Shown: positions 1 to 6,061 of the stretch, piece after piece
How the letters are laid out: each line of letters opens with the position of its first letter
How positions within the stretch are numbered: the stretch's first letter is position 1
Source: Gemmatimonadaceae bacterium
GTDB lineage: Bacteria; Gemmatimonadota; Gemmatimonadetes; Gemmatimonadales; Gemmatimonadaceae
DNA: 6,061 bases
Reading direction: 5' to 3'
Assembly: GCA_013816695.1 (NCBI GenBank)
Contig: JACDDZ010000109.1
Location: 1 to 6,061, forward strand
Made by a program: the position numbers and the translations under genes
Notes under the pieces: model-generated
The model's input: the letters and a program-made list of their open reading frames with translations, nothing else
Told to the model about the DNA's origin: nothing
Databases searched by the model: none

Positions 1-1346
1 ATCGCAATAACCAGAACCCCTACCGCCAACTCTACTGACGCCGAACGCCGGATTTTTTTTGCGCCGTCGATACTGCGCAAACCCGGCTGCACAACTTTCC
101 AGTTGTATGCTCCCGTCAGCGCAACAATGGACAGAATCCCAAGCTTGAGCAACAGAATTTTGCCATACTGAGATTGCCAAAGGGCCGGAATCGCTCCGAC
201 GTGCATCCACGCCGCAAAAAGCCCTGTAAGCGCGACGATGCCAGCAAATACAAGTGCGGTTGGTGAAAACGCATTTACAATCGTCGCGACTGCGGGGCCT
301 TTTCTGCTTTCTTCGAGCCGCATTGCCGCGGGTACTCCTGCGATCACTACCATGAGAAGGCTGCCGAGCCATCCGCCGGCGCCCATTACGTGGATTGCGT
401 CCGCGATAATCGCCAGTGTCGAGAATCTCGGCAGTGATGCCGCATGCCCTGACAGTGCAGGTGTAAAAGCAAGAAGTACCCCTCCGCATGCAGCCAGCAA
501 CCACCACTTCGACTCAGTATCAGCCATTCGAGCCATGTGAAATCCGACGCCGGCCAATATCAGGGCGACCAGCTGCGTGAACCAGCCGAATCCCCACAGG
601 GTGTGGCGCAGCATTCCCCCGATAAGGCCAGCATTGAAGGCGTCGCTGGCTCCGTGCATGGCGTACGACTGGGCGTACAGGCGAAGGACCAATGTGACAA
701 CGAGTACGGCGGCGGCGATGTGTCCAAGCCTCGCAGCCCCGCGTGCAGCCTCCGTTATCATCGCGGGCTCGCTTTGCTTTCGCCTCAGCAGGTTAATCAC
801 ACCGAACCTAAATGCGATTGCCCCAAAGACGATCAGCATTGCAGTGAACTGGAGCCATCTCAGGAATACATAAGCAAACGACTCAGAACCAAAGTCATTT
901 CCCTGCGGCATCTCCGCGGCGCGATGATGCTCGGTAGACTCGGCACCGATCGGCATCAACGAGTGCGACAGACCCGTCGCACCGGGAGCAATCACAAAGG
1001 AGAATTTCCCGCGTGTGGGATGTCCGTCAGCTCCAGCCATCTGCCACATAACTGAATACTCACCGGAAACAAGCTGCCCCTCGATCATCACGACAACCGC
1101 CCGCGGGTTGTCCGGTGCCGTGCGCAGCGCGCCTAGCGAGACCGACGCGCTGTCCGGCCCAACAAGAGTTATTCGCGTGAAAGCAAGTTCTGCCGCCTCG
1201 CTGAATTCGAGCCGGATTTCCCGCGGCGCTGTAGAAAGGTGCGCATTGCCGGAAGGCTCTGAGCTCTTCAATCCTCCGTGGGCGTGCGCTTGAGCCGGTA
1301 ATGCAAAAACAAGAACGCAAACAAGCAGGACGCGGAAACTCCGCAT
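1..1346 (-). CDS. copCD: CopC-CopD fusion copper resistance protein (3' end outside the window)
   Basis: The frame is open from the ATG at 1346 to the window edge (448 full codons); the C-terminus is missing. Residues 1-20 are a signal peptide ending in AQA, so the mature protein begins His-Ala-His (H21, H23). Residues 21 to about 116 form a CopC domain with the closing motif DGHPTRGKFSF. H21, D107 and H109 sit where family members bind Cu(II) (mature His1, Asp and His). No Met lies between about residues 24 and 90, so the Met-rich Cu(I) site of Pseudomonas CopC is absent. A linker (about 117-155) leads into a CopD domain with hydrophobic helices near 157-179, 209-225, 249-269, 281-296, 310-339, 363-381, 396-415 and from 437 on. 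Typical CopD features are HVMGAGGWLGSL (319-330) and the KLG...AYN segment (401-415). The family is known for periplasmic copper binding and inner-membrane copper transfer; the direction of transfer is debated. The start overlaps the upstream stop by one base (TGATG), which suggests coupled translation. Confidence 0.93.
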   Translation of the reverse strand, partial: MRSFRVLLVCVLVFALPAQAHAHGGLKSSEPSGNAHLSTAPREIRLEFSEAAELAFTRITLVGPDSASVSLGALRTAPDNPRAVVVMIEGQLVSGEYSVMWQMAGADGHPTRGKFSFVIAPGATGLSHSLMPIGAESTEHHRAAEMPQGNDFGSESFAYVFLRWLQFTAMLIVFGAIAFRFGVINLLRRKQSEPAMITEAARGAARLGHIAAAVLVVTLVLRLYAQSYAMHGASDAFNAGLIGGMLRHTLWGFGWFTQLVALILAGVGFHMARMADTESKWWLLAACGGVLLAFTPALSGHAASLPRFSTLAIIADAIHVMGAGGWLGSLLMVVIAGVPAAMRLEESRKGPAVATIVNAFSPTALVFAGIVALTGLFAAWMHVGAIPALWQSQYGKILLLKLGILSIVALTGAYNWKVVQPGLRSIDGAKKIRRSASVELAVGVLVIA

Positions 1347-2878
1347 CACATCTTCATCTTGCTATGATCCATGCCCGCCATCGGATCCTTTTTGGGTGTC
1401 GGCTTTTTCACTGGAGCTTTTGCTGCTGCGGGTTTCCTTGCCGCAGATTTCTTAGTGACGTTTTTTCGAACAACGGCCTTGCGCGCGGCCGGCTTGTGCG
1501 TGTGCTGCATCATCCGCATATGGGTTGTGTCCATCTTAGACGTCATCTCCGACATCATTTTCCGCATCTCCGGATCAGCTAGCATTCGCTCCCTTATTAC
1601 CGGATCCGCCATCATCCGCATGTGCATCGCCATCATGGCGGAATCTCCGTGACTTCCGGCCACCTCACCATGATCCATCTCGTGCATCATCGGTGACTTA
1701 GCCGAATCGGTCGCGGGCTGCATCCCCGGCATGTTCATTTTCGAGTGGTCCATTCCCTTCATTGGACCCGGCGCGGTCCCGGCGTCCTTTCCGTGAGTCA
1801 TGTTCATCTTCGAGTGATCCATGCCTGCCATGTTGTGAACAGCTCCGCGCTCGACGGTCCCAACCGGGAGCTCAGGCAGAAAGCCAACCGAAGGACCGCC
1901 CATGTTCTCGATTCCCATCATGTGGCTCATCTCGCGCCATTCGGATTCGGTCATAGCAAAAGATGTCGCGTCCCGATATCGACCTGCGGCCTTCAGAATC
2001 TCAGCTCGCTTCCGATTCTGCGGAACCTTGGGTGACGCAAGAATGTCGGACACAACGTCGTGCATGGAATGCAGATTATCGAAAATGATCGACGCTTCCG
2101 GATAACGTTCAGCGAATTTCGGCGCAACTGCGGATGTCATGGGCATGATGCGCGGCATTCCGGAAGGCGGACTCTCGAGCATCTGCTTGAATCGCGCAAC
2201 GGCAGCGACCACGCCTGTCTGGCGTTCGTCTGCATTTTTCCCTGCCACGAGCGGCTCGTACAGACCCACCTGCAGCCAATGATAAGCCCAAATGAGTCCA
2301 TTGAACTTCGGATATTTCTGCCTGAAGGCGAGTGAATAGTACTGGCCTTCCATCAGCTCCATGCTCTTCGGAATAGAGCTGAAGGCCAGGTCGGGCCGCG
2401 TTTTATAGTACCGAATCAGCTCCCCGATCTTTGCATCTTTCTCGACGAGCGGAATGCGCTCATCGGCCCATACATCGTATATCTGGCGATGAAGCAGGTG
2501 AGCCCAGTCGAACATGAGCTTCGCTTCGGGAGCAAGTTTGGAATACTGGGGCTCTATGGCCGATTCCTCCAGCGGCAACCTTGGGGGGTGTGTCAGCAGC
2601 TCCCGTGTGATGAAGTTGTATTCCTTTTCTTCGAGCAGCGATACAGGAGCTTGCGGCTGAGTGTAGAGTTTTTCATAGAGAATCGCATGGCCGTAATCGA
2701 AAGCGTTGAACAAGCGATCGGCGGCTGGATATGAATGCCTGAATGCCCAGTTGAATGGCCCGGGCAGGTAAAACTGCTCGTAACGCGTTGACCACTGCGC
2801 AGAGGCCGTGGCTGCGGTAACGCCGAGGAGTCCGGCGGTGCCGGCGACGACTGTGATGAGTCTACGGAAGGAAATCAT
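1346..2878 (-). CDS. Exported Met/His-rich protein with unrecognised N-terminal domain, probable periplasmic copper binder
   Basis: This is a 510-residue protein whose N-terminal family I do not recognise. I chose the ATG at 2878 because it gives a clean signal peptide (basic start, hydrophobic 8-22, ending ASA|QWS near residue 27) and overlaps the previous stop as ATGA; a longer frame back to 2944 would bury that signal. Residues 28 to about 345 look globular and helical. They carry three FDxxH motifs (F60-H64, F123-H127, F266-H270) and a related WAYHW...YE segment (197-208). Residues 348-461 are a tail with 27 Met and 11 His, including GMDHSKM at 352-358 and 375-381 and a paired ADPxxRxxM unit at 424-432 and 434-442. 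Residues 462-498 are Lys/Ala/Pro-rich, and the protein closes with a third GMDHSKM (502-508). MDHxKM-type repeats are known from copper-binding regions of CopA/PcoA-like proteins. The copper role is inferred from the tail and from lying next to copCD; an enzymatic role for the N-terminal domain is possible but unproven. Confidence 0.85.
   Translation of the reverse strand: MISFRRLITVVAGTAGLLGVTAATASAQWSTRYEQFYLPGPFNWAFRHSYPAADRLFNAFDYGHAILYEKLYTQPQAPVSLLEEKEYNFITRELLTHPPRLPLEESAIEPQYSKLAPEAKLMFDWAHLLHRQIYDVWADERIPLVEKDAKIGELIRYYKTRPDLAFSSIPKSMELMEGQYYSLAFRQKYPKFNGLIWAYHWLQVGLYEPLVAGKNADERQTGVVAAVARFKQMLESPPSGMPRIMPMTSAVAPKFAERYPEASIIFDNLHSMHDVVSDILASPKVPQNRKRAEILKAAGRYRDATSFAMTESEWREMSHMMGIENMGGPSVGFLPELPVGTVERGAVHNMAGMDHSKMNMTHGKDAGTAPGPMKGMDHSKMNMPGMQPATDSAKSPMMHEMDHGEVAGSHGDSAMMAMHMRMMADPVIRERMLADPEMRKMMSEMTSKMDTTHMRMMQHTHKPAARKAVVRKNVTKKSAARKPAAAKAPVKKPTPKKDPMAGMDHSKMKM
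1355..1822 (-). repeat. Three MDHSKM-coding repeats within the Met/His-rich gene
   Basis: Each copy encodes the hexapeptide MDHSKM, preceded by Gly and followed by N-M or K-M. The copies lie at 1805-1822, 1736-1753 and 1355-1372 (protein residues 353-358, 376-381 and 503-508). The first two are 69 bp apart; the third is separated by about 360 bp and ends the protein. A partial match, EMDHGE, occurs at residues 400-405. The copies differ at synonymous positions (for example GATCATAGC versus GACCACTCG), so the peptide seems to be kept by selection and not by a recent DNA duplication. Met and His spaced this way are typical soft-metal ligands. Confidence 0.85.
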
Positions 2879-3702
2879 CGGCCATTTACCGGAAAAAGCG
2901 ATCGCAGGGCGAAGGCGTAGGTTGCACTGAACGTCGCGGCCCATCCCTGATCCGGTCCATTCAGTCGGCGGCCCACACCGCCATCTAGGAGAAAACTTGG
3001 ACTGACTTGATAACGAATTCCCGTTCCAAGATTGAAATCGGCGTCTTCGCTTTCATCGATCGGCTGCCTGGCATAGAGGTCAGCGATGAGAAGCGTCGAC
3101 TTCAGGGGAAAGGTTCTGTCGATCGCCACACCGGTAAGCCACCGGGAAATTTCCCGGGCGCCACTCTCGGTACCTGACCGCGGATTGTCCGGTGAAGCGC
3201 CAAACGTGTACTGGCCATTTACATGCAGGCGAGCCCGACTAAAAGTCCGCGTCATTATTGCTTTTGCAGATGTGTACGTTCTTTCGGGACCCAGGCGTCC
3301 AACCGGAAGGACAACATCTGCGCGTAGTCCGAATGCCGGGAATGATTGGGTTTCCATGTTGAGATTATGGAAGACGGATAGTTCCAGGCCTGCGACCCCG
3401 GAGCTGCTTCCTCGTCCTCCTGCCTCCCGGTAAGCCAGGGGAAGGCTGATCTCTACGCTGGTTCTCGGAGCAATTCCGTATCCGATCTCCGGCTCCAAGC
3501 CCCAGGAATATGTTCCGCCGTTAGCTCGTTCGAGTTGTATCGACGGCACTTTGAACTCGAATGCGTACCGCTCCGTGGCATATGCATCCTCGATCTGCAC
3601 CGGGCGTCCGGTGTCGGTGTTGTAATAGTCAGTCTGCGCCTGGAGTGCAGGAGTGGCAAGCACTGACACGAGCGCCGTTATGGTAATCCAATGAGAATGC
3701 AT
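2875..3702 (-). CDS. Outer-membrane beta-barrel protein (MetA/transporter-like), first gene of the copper operon
   Basis: The product has 275 residues. The signal peptide runs to about residue 22 (PALQA|QTDYY). The rest shows alternating polar/hydrophobic strands with short Gly/Asn/Pro turns, for example SWGLEPEIGYGIAPRTSVEISLPL (67-90, two strands around a turn), the FGLRADVVLPVG strand (124-135) and a repeat-like end (LGTGIRYQVSPSFLLDGGVGRRL, about 225-247, then a strand ending ATYAF at 260-264). This pattern fits 12-stranded-type barrels often annotated as transporter or phenol-degradation MetA-like proteins. The substrate cannot be read from the sequence; copper is suggested only by context. 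The ATG at 3702 was chosen over an in-frame TTG at 3711 because it directly begins the signal peptide. No clear ribosome binding site precedes it. The last codons overlap the next gene by four bases (ATGA), and about ten residues follow the final barrel strand, which is unusual for proteins that end in an aromatic residue. Confidence 0.85.
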   Translation of the reverse strand: MHSHWITITALVSVLATPALQAQTDYYNTDTGRPVQIEDAYATERYAFEFKVPSIQLERANGGTYSWGLEPEIGYGIAPRTSVEISLPLAYREAGGRGSSSGVAGLELSVFHNLNMETQSFPAFGLRADVVLPVGRLGPERTYTSAKAIMTRTFSRARLHVNGQYTFGASPDNPRSGTESGAREISRWLTGVAIDRTFPLKSTLLIADLYARQPIDESEDADFNLGTGIRYQVSPSFLLDGGVGRRLNGPDQGWAATFSATYAFALRSLFPVNGR

Positions 3703-3950
3703 ATTAGTCAAGAAAGTTGGGCCGCAAACCAGTTACAGGTTTTTGTATATAGCATACAATGTGCGCGGAGTTTATTCGCCGTGGTGCTGGGCACCCTGAA
3801 ACAGGTTCGGAAAAATGGCTGCTCAGACAGAAGCTGTGGCTGTACGGAAGTACCCCCCGCATGCTCGCGGTGTTCACGCATTCGCAGACCCTGAGGTCCA
3901 AGCAGACGGTTGCCCCTTTCGTGTGAGGTGGCACCGAGATATGGTTAAAC
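3703..3950. other. Divergent intergenic region between the two copper operons
   Basis: These 248 bp separate the two outward-reading gene sets and must hold both promoters unless either set is read from elsewhere. I see no convincing protein-coding stretch, tRNA or riboswitch. The AT-rich patch at 3741-3760 is the most promoter-like part and contains the inverted repeat described separately. The remaining 190 bp before the plus-strand gene have a C-run at 3853-3858 and small dyads, but nothing I can name. On present evidence the plus-strand leader could be long. Confidence 0.6.
3743..3759. promoter_or_regulatory. Candidate operator: perfect 6-5-6 inverted repeat in the divergent promoter region
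   Basis: The sequence TTGTAT, five bases, then ATACAA forms a perfect dyad. On the plus strand TACAAT (3755-3760) matches a -10 hexamer at five of six positions; on the minus strand TATGCT and TATATA, overlapping the same dyad, match at four of six. No good -35 box is seen for either direction. A regulator bound here could block or remodel both promoters. It does not match the CopY box (TACAnnTGTA), a CueR-type or a CsoR-type operator that I know, so the regulator is not identified. No regulator gene lies in the window. Confidence 0.4.
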
Positions 3951-4286
3951 ATGCGGCTAAAGCGCAGGTTAACGTTTCTGCTAGCGAGTTTTTCGCTCGT
4001 CACCGGGTCGCTGCTCAACTCGAGTGGCGTGTCATGCATTTCTTCAGGCTCGTCCGCACCCGCGATGGAACCGATGGCTGGAATGGAGTCGCCGGAGAAG
4101 CCATGCATCCCAGCTAACTCGTCGGAACAGTGCCTGTTGATGGCGCCTTGTGCGACCGCACCAGTTACTCCAGTGGTTATGGTTGTCGATGGAAGTGGCC
4201 TGCGTACACCTGCAGTAACTCCGTCGATTGCACTGGAGCCGAAATCAGAAGTTACAACACCCGAGCCCCCGCCACCTCGGGCCTAG
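3951..4286 (+). CDS. Small exported Cys/Met-containing protein, unknown family, first gene of the efflux operon
   Basis: The product has 111 residues and I do not recognise its family. Residues 1-5 are basic (MRLKRR) and 7-22 hydrophobic, a typical export signal. Four cysteines follow (C29, C52, C61, C67), the last three as C-x8-C-x5-C, along with Met at 39, 42, 45 and 64 in a PMAGM setting; these are plausible soft-metal ligands. C29 is slightly late and lacks a good lipobox (GVSC), so lipidation is uncertain. The C-terminal half is Pro/Val/Thr-rich and disordered-looking, ending EPPPPRA. The ATG is the only usual start after an in-frame TGA at 3924-3926. A purine-rich GAGGTGG lies too far upstream (3925-3931) to be a normal ribosome binding site. 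The gene sits 112 bp before the TolC-type gene on the same strand, suggesting a periplasmic metal-handling partner of the pump. Overlapping frames on both strands look less protein-like. Confidence 0.68.
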   Translation: MRLKRRLTFLLASFSLVTGSLLNSSGVSCISSGSSAPAMEPMAGMESPEKPCIPANSSEQCLLMAPCATAPVTPVVMVVDGSGLRTPAVTPSIALEPKSEVTTPEPPPPRA

Positions 4287-4398
4287 ACCGCCACAACTGA
4301 ATTGTTGTTCGTCCTCCGTGGATCAAATCGACTACGGGGAAAACCCACTGTGTTTCGTGTACAGTGATGACGCGGTCTTCTTTCGAAACAAACTCCCA

Positions 4399-5784
4399 AT
4401 GCTCTCCAACTTCCCTCGCGGACGTTCATTAATCGCACGCTGGTTCAGTGCGCTCATTCTCACGAGTGCGGTGCTCGCGACCGATTTGCCCGGGCAAAAC
4501 GCTGATGAACGGCTGAAAACTCTATTGTCGATTGGCGACTCTACCAATCCAATGATTTCGGCGGCACGTTCGCGATCGCTGGCTGCAAGAGCCAGAGTTC
4601 GCCCATCAAGTGCATGGCCCGACCCGATGCTAATGGCGGGTATTCTGAATTTGCCTCTGGGACGCATGACGCCTGAACCCGGTGCTGGAAAGCAGCTCCC
4701 GGGTGACGACATGACAATGAAGATGATCGGTGTCGAGCAAACGATCCCCTACCCCGGCAAGCTGTCACTTCGCAGAAAAATCCTGGAACTGGAAGCTGAC
4801 GGAGCCGACGCAGCGCTATCGGGAACCCGACGGGAAATCGCGCGCGACATCAAGAATTCGTTTTATGAGCTGGCCTACCTGAATCGTTCCGGAGAAATTG
4901 TCCGAAACAGCTCGAGCACACTTTCAGCGGTCGTTCAGTTGGCTGAATCGAACTACGCGACGGGACTTTCGGCACAGCAGGACGTCCTCAAAGCCAGAGT
5001 GGAAGCAGCCAGAGTTGGAGAAATGGCGAGTGGAATCGAAGAGCAGAAGCAGATGGAACGGGCCAAGCTCGATGCACTGCTGGACAGGAAAGGTGACTAC
5101 GGATCTCTGACTGCTCCCGCAATTCCCGCGCGGATTGCCGAGGCAGCTGTACCGAAGGATGCGTCGCAAATTCGCTTCGTGAGCGGTACACTGGGCGCGC
5201 GTGCGGCCGACTCTCCCCTTCCAGCCATGGAAACTTTGCAGGAGCTGGCGTTGCGAAACAACGCGACCCTCAGAGCAGCTGACTCAAACATTGCAGCCGA
5301 GACAGCGCGAGTCGCCCTTGCACAAAAAGGATACAAGCCGGATTTCGATGTTTCGCTGCAGTATGGCCAGCGAACTCAGCGCCCGGACATGATCTCGGCC
5401 GTTGTTTCCATTCCGCTTCCCATTCACAGGGGCGCAAGGCAGAACCAGGAAGTCGCTGAGGCACGGAGCGAACTCGCTGCAGCTCAGAGTGATTACAGGG
5501 CGGAAGCCAACCGGGTTCGCGCAGAGGTTACGAGACTGGTTGGTGAGGTGGAGCGGAATCGAACCCAGCTCGCTCTCTATACGAAAGCAATTCTGCCGCA
5601 GGGCGCAGCAGCGGTCAGTTCATCCCTCGCGACCTATCGGACCGGGAAAGGAGATCTTCTGAGCGTACTCAACAATCAGAGCACTCTGCAGACTTACCAG
5701 ATCGGCGAGCTTCGCGCGATGACTGATTTCGCAAAGGCCATTGCGGAACTTGAGGCAATTCTGGGCGTGGAGGTGCTGCAATGA
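4399..5784 (+). CDS. TolC-family outer-membrane efflux channel (CusC/CzcC-like)
   Basis: The product has 461 residues, the usual length for the family. It would form the trimeric outer-membrane exit duct of an RND efflux complex. Two outer-membrane-efflux repeats are visible. In the first (about 36-230), the IGVEQTIPYPGK segment (110-121) is the typical strand leading into a long helix, followed by ESNYATGLSAQQDVLKARVE (183-202). In the second (about 279-457), GYKPDFDVSLQYG (311-323) and VVSIPLPI (335-342) are the matching strands, followed by YRTGKGDLLSVLNNQ (413-427). The signal peptide is about residues 1-27 (ATG at 4399). The frame stays open upstream to 4228, but that part overlaps the preceding gene and lacks signal character. 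There is no lipobox Cys, unlike E. coli CusC. A Met-rich DDMTMKM lies at 103-109. No clear ribosome binding site precedes the start. The stop overlaps the next start as ATGA, so pump subunits are probably made in a coupled fashion. Confidence 0.92.
   Translation: MLSNFPRGRSLIARWFSALILTSAVLATDLPGQNADERLKTLLSIGDSTNPMISAARSRSLAARARVRPSSAWPDPMLMAGILNLPLGRMTPEPGAGKQLPGDDMTMKMIGVEQTIPYPGKLSLRRKILELEADGADAALSGTRREIARDIKNSFYELAYLNRSGEIVRNSSSTLSAVVQLAESNYATGLSAQQDVLKARVEAARVGEMASGIEEQKQMERAKLDALLDRKGDYGSLTAPAIPARIAEAAVPKDASQIRFVSGTLGARAADSPLPAMETLQELALRNNATLRAADSNIAAETARVALAQKGYKPDFDVSLQYGQRTQRPDMISAVVSIPLPIHRGARQNQEVAEARSELAAAQSDYRAEANRVRAEVTRLVGEVERNRTQLALYTKAILPQGAAAVSSSLATYRTGKGDLLSVLNNQSTLQTYQIGELRAMTDFAKAIAELEAILGVEVLQ
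5769..5773 (+). promoter_or_regulatory. Ribosome binding site of the CusB-like gene
   Basis: GGAGG lies seven bases before the ATG at 5781, inside the last codons of the TolC-family gene. It is the only strong Shine-Dalgarno match seen ahead of any start in this window and fixes the start of the adaptor gene. Confidence 0.75.
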
Positions 5785-6061
5785 CATTTCGAAATTGGTA
5801 TGCAGAACACCGCATCGCCACATGGGCAGGTGTCATCGCGGTTGTGGCGGCCTTGTGGCTTGTGAATCGAAATCGCGAGTCCGGCCCGCCCAGTGCAAAC
5901 CAGGCGACCGCGACTAAAACCGGCGCAATGAAGATGTCGCCCGTCACGAGCACAACATCCGGCGCCACGGTCGTGCTGACTCCACTTCAGCAACGACAGT
6001 TTGGCGTAACGTTTGGAATCGTGGAGTCGCGGCCGATTTCGCGCGAGATCCGAACAGTCGG
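5781..6061 (+). CDS. cusB: CusB-like RND efflux periplasmic adaptor (5' part only)
   Basis: 93 full codons are visible before the window ends. Residues 1-11 are short and charged, 12-28 are a membrane anchor (IATWAGVIAVVAALWLV), then comes a low-complexity Ser/Thr/Ala linker with Met-Lys-Met at 50-52. From residue 62 the text TVVLTPLQQRQFGVTFGIV followed by ESRPISREIRTVG matches the opening of the CusB/CzcB-type membrane-fusion domain (beta strand, Gln-rich helix start, then the first hairpin). The family links an inner-membrane RND pump to the TolC channel and, in CusB, binds Cu(I)/Ag(I) through Met residues. The N-terminal heavy-metal-binding domain with a YxCPMHP motif found in many relatives is absent here. 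The assignment to copper over zinc, cobalt or nickel is inferred from neighbouring genes. Confidence 0.85.
   Translation, partial: MTFRNWYAEHRIATWAGVIAVVAALWLVNRNRESGPPSANQATATKTGAMKMSPVTSTTSGATVVLTPLQQRQFGVTFGIVESRPISREIRTV

Noticed and set aside
2898..2905. GCGATCGC palindrome (also at 4575-4582), as in cyanobacterial HIP1
   Set aside because: Only two copies in 6 kb, both inside genes, which is not the dense spacing seen in cyanobacteria.
2879..2944. Upstream extension of the Met/His-rich gene
   Set aside because: It would lie inside the barrel gene and precede a proper signal peptide; the ATGA overlap favours the start at 2878.
3742..3760. LexA (SOS) box in the divergent region
   Set aside because: The outer bases are TTGT/ACAA and not CTGT/ACAG, and the spacing is off by one base.
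3783..3795. GGTGC-TGG-GCACC dyad
   Set aside because: Short stem with no T-run and no link to either start; likely chance.
3704..4108. Minus-strand open frame of 134 codons antisense to the small exported gene
   Set aside because: It has no signal, no recognisable motif and a mixed, protein-unlike composition; it mirrors the plus-strand gene in part.
3815..4117. Plus-strand open frame of 100 codons upstream of and overlapping the small exported gene
   Set aside because: It overlaps the better-supported gene by over 160 bases in another frame, and shows no signal peptide or domain.
4293..4308. ACAAC-N6-GTTGT hairpin as a terminator between the small gene and the TolC-family gene
   Set aside because: The stem is only five AT-rich pairs and no T-run follows, so termination is unlikely.
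4228..4398. Upstream extension of the TolC-family reading frame
   Set aside because: It would overlap the preceding gene and place about 57 polar residues before a clear signal peptide.

Overview
The window carries the centre of a copper (possibly Cu/Ag) tolerance locus from a Gram-negative bacterium. Several products need an outer membrane: a beta-barrel protein, a TolC-type channel and an RND adaptor. The sequence is moderately GC-rich by eye, Shine-Dalgarno signals are mostly weak, and genes overlap by 1-4 nt. The combination would fit a soil or environmental phylum such as Gemmatimonadota, but no marker gene is present and this placement is a guess.

Minus strand, read from about 3702 down to 1: a three-gene, head-to-tail overlapping operon. 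First comes an outer-membrane beta-barrel protein (3702-2875). Next is a 510-residue exported protein (2878-1346) with an unrecognised His/Asp-containing N-terminal domain and a Met/His-rich tail carrying GMDHSKM repeats. Last is a CopC-CopD fusion (1346 to beyond position 1, cut by the window edge). The junctions are ATGA (4 nt overlap) and TGATG (1 nt overlap), so the three are probably co-transcribed and translationally coupled.

Middle, 3703-3950: a 248-bp divergent intergenic region. It holds a perfect 6-5-6 inverted repeat (TTGTAT-N5-ATACAA, 3743-3759) that overlaps possible -10 elements on both strands and is a candidate operator for joint control of both arms.

Plus strand, 3951 to the end: a small exported Cys/Met-containing protein (3951-4286), a TolC-family outer-membrane channel (4399-5784), and the start of a CusB-like periplasmic adaptor (5781 onward, cut by the window edge). 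The RND pump gene (cusA/czcA-like) would be expected just past position 6061.

Inferred joint role: the TolC/CusB pair, with an RND pump outside the window, would expel metal across both membranes. The CopC domain and the Met/His-rich protein would bind copper in the periplasm, CopD would handle copper at the inner membrane, and the beta-barrel protein could be an outer-membrane route or anchor. The least familiar parts are the 510-residue protein with three FDxxH motifs and the small Cys/Met protein.
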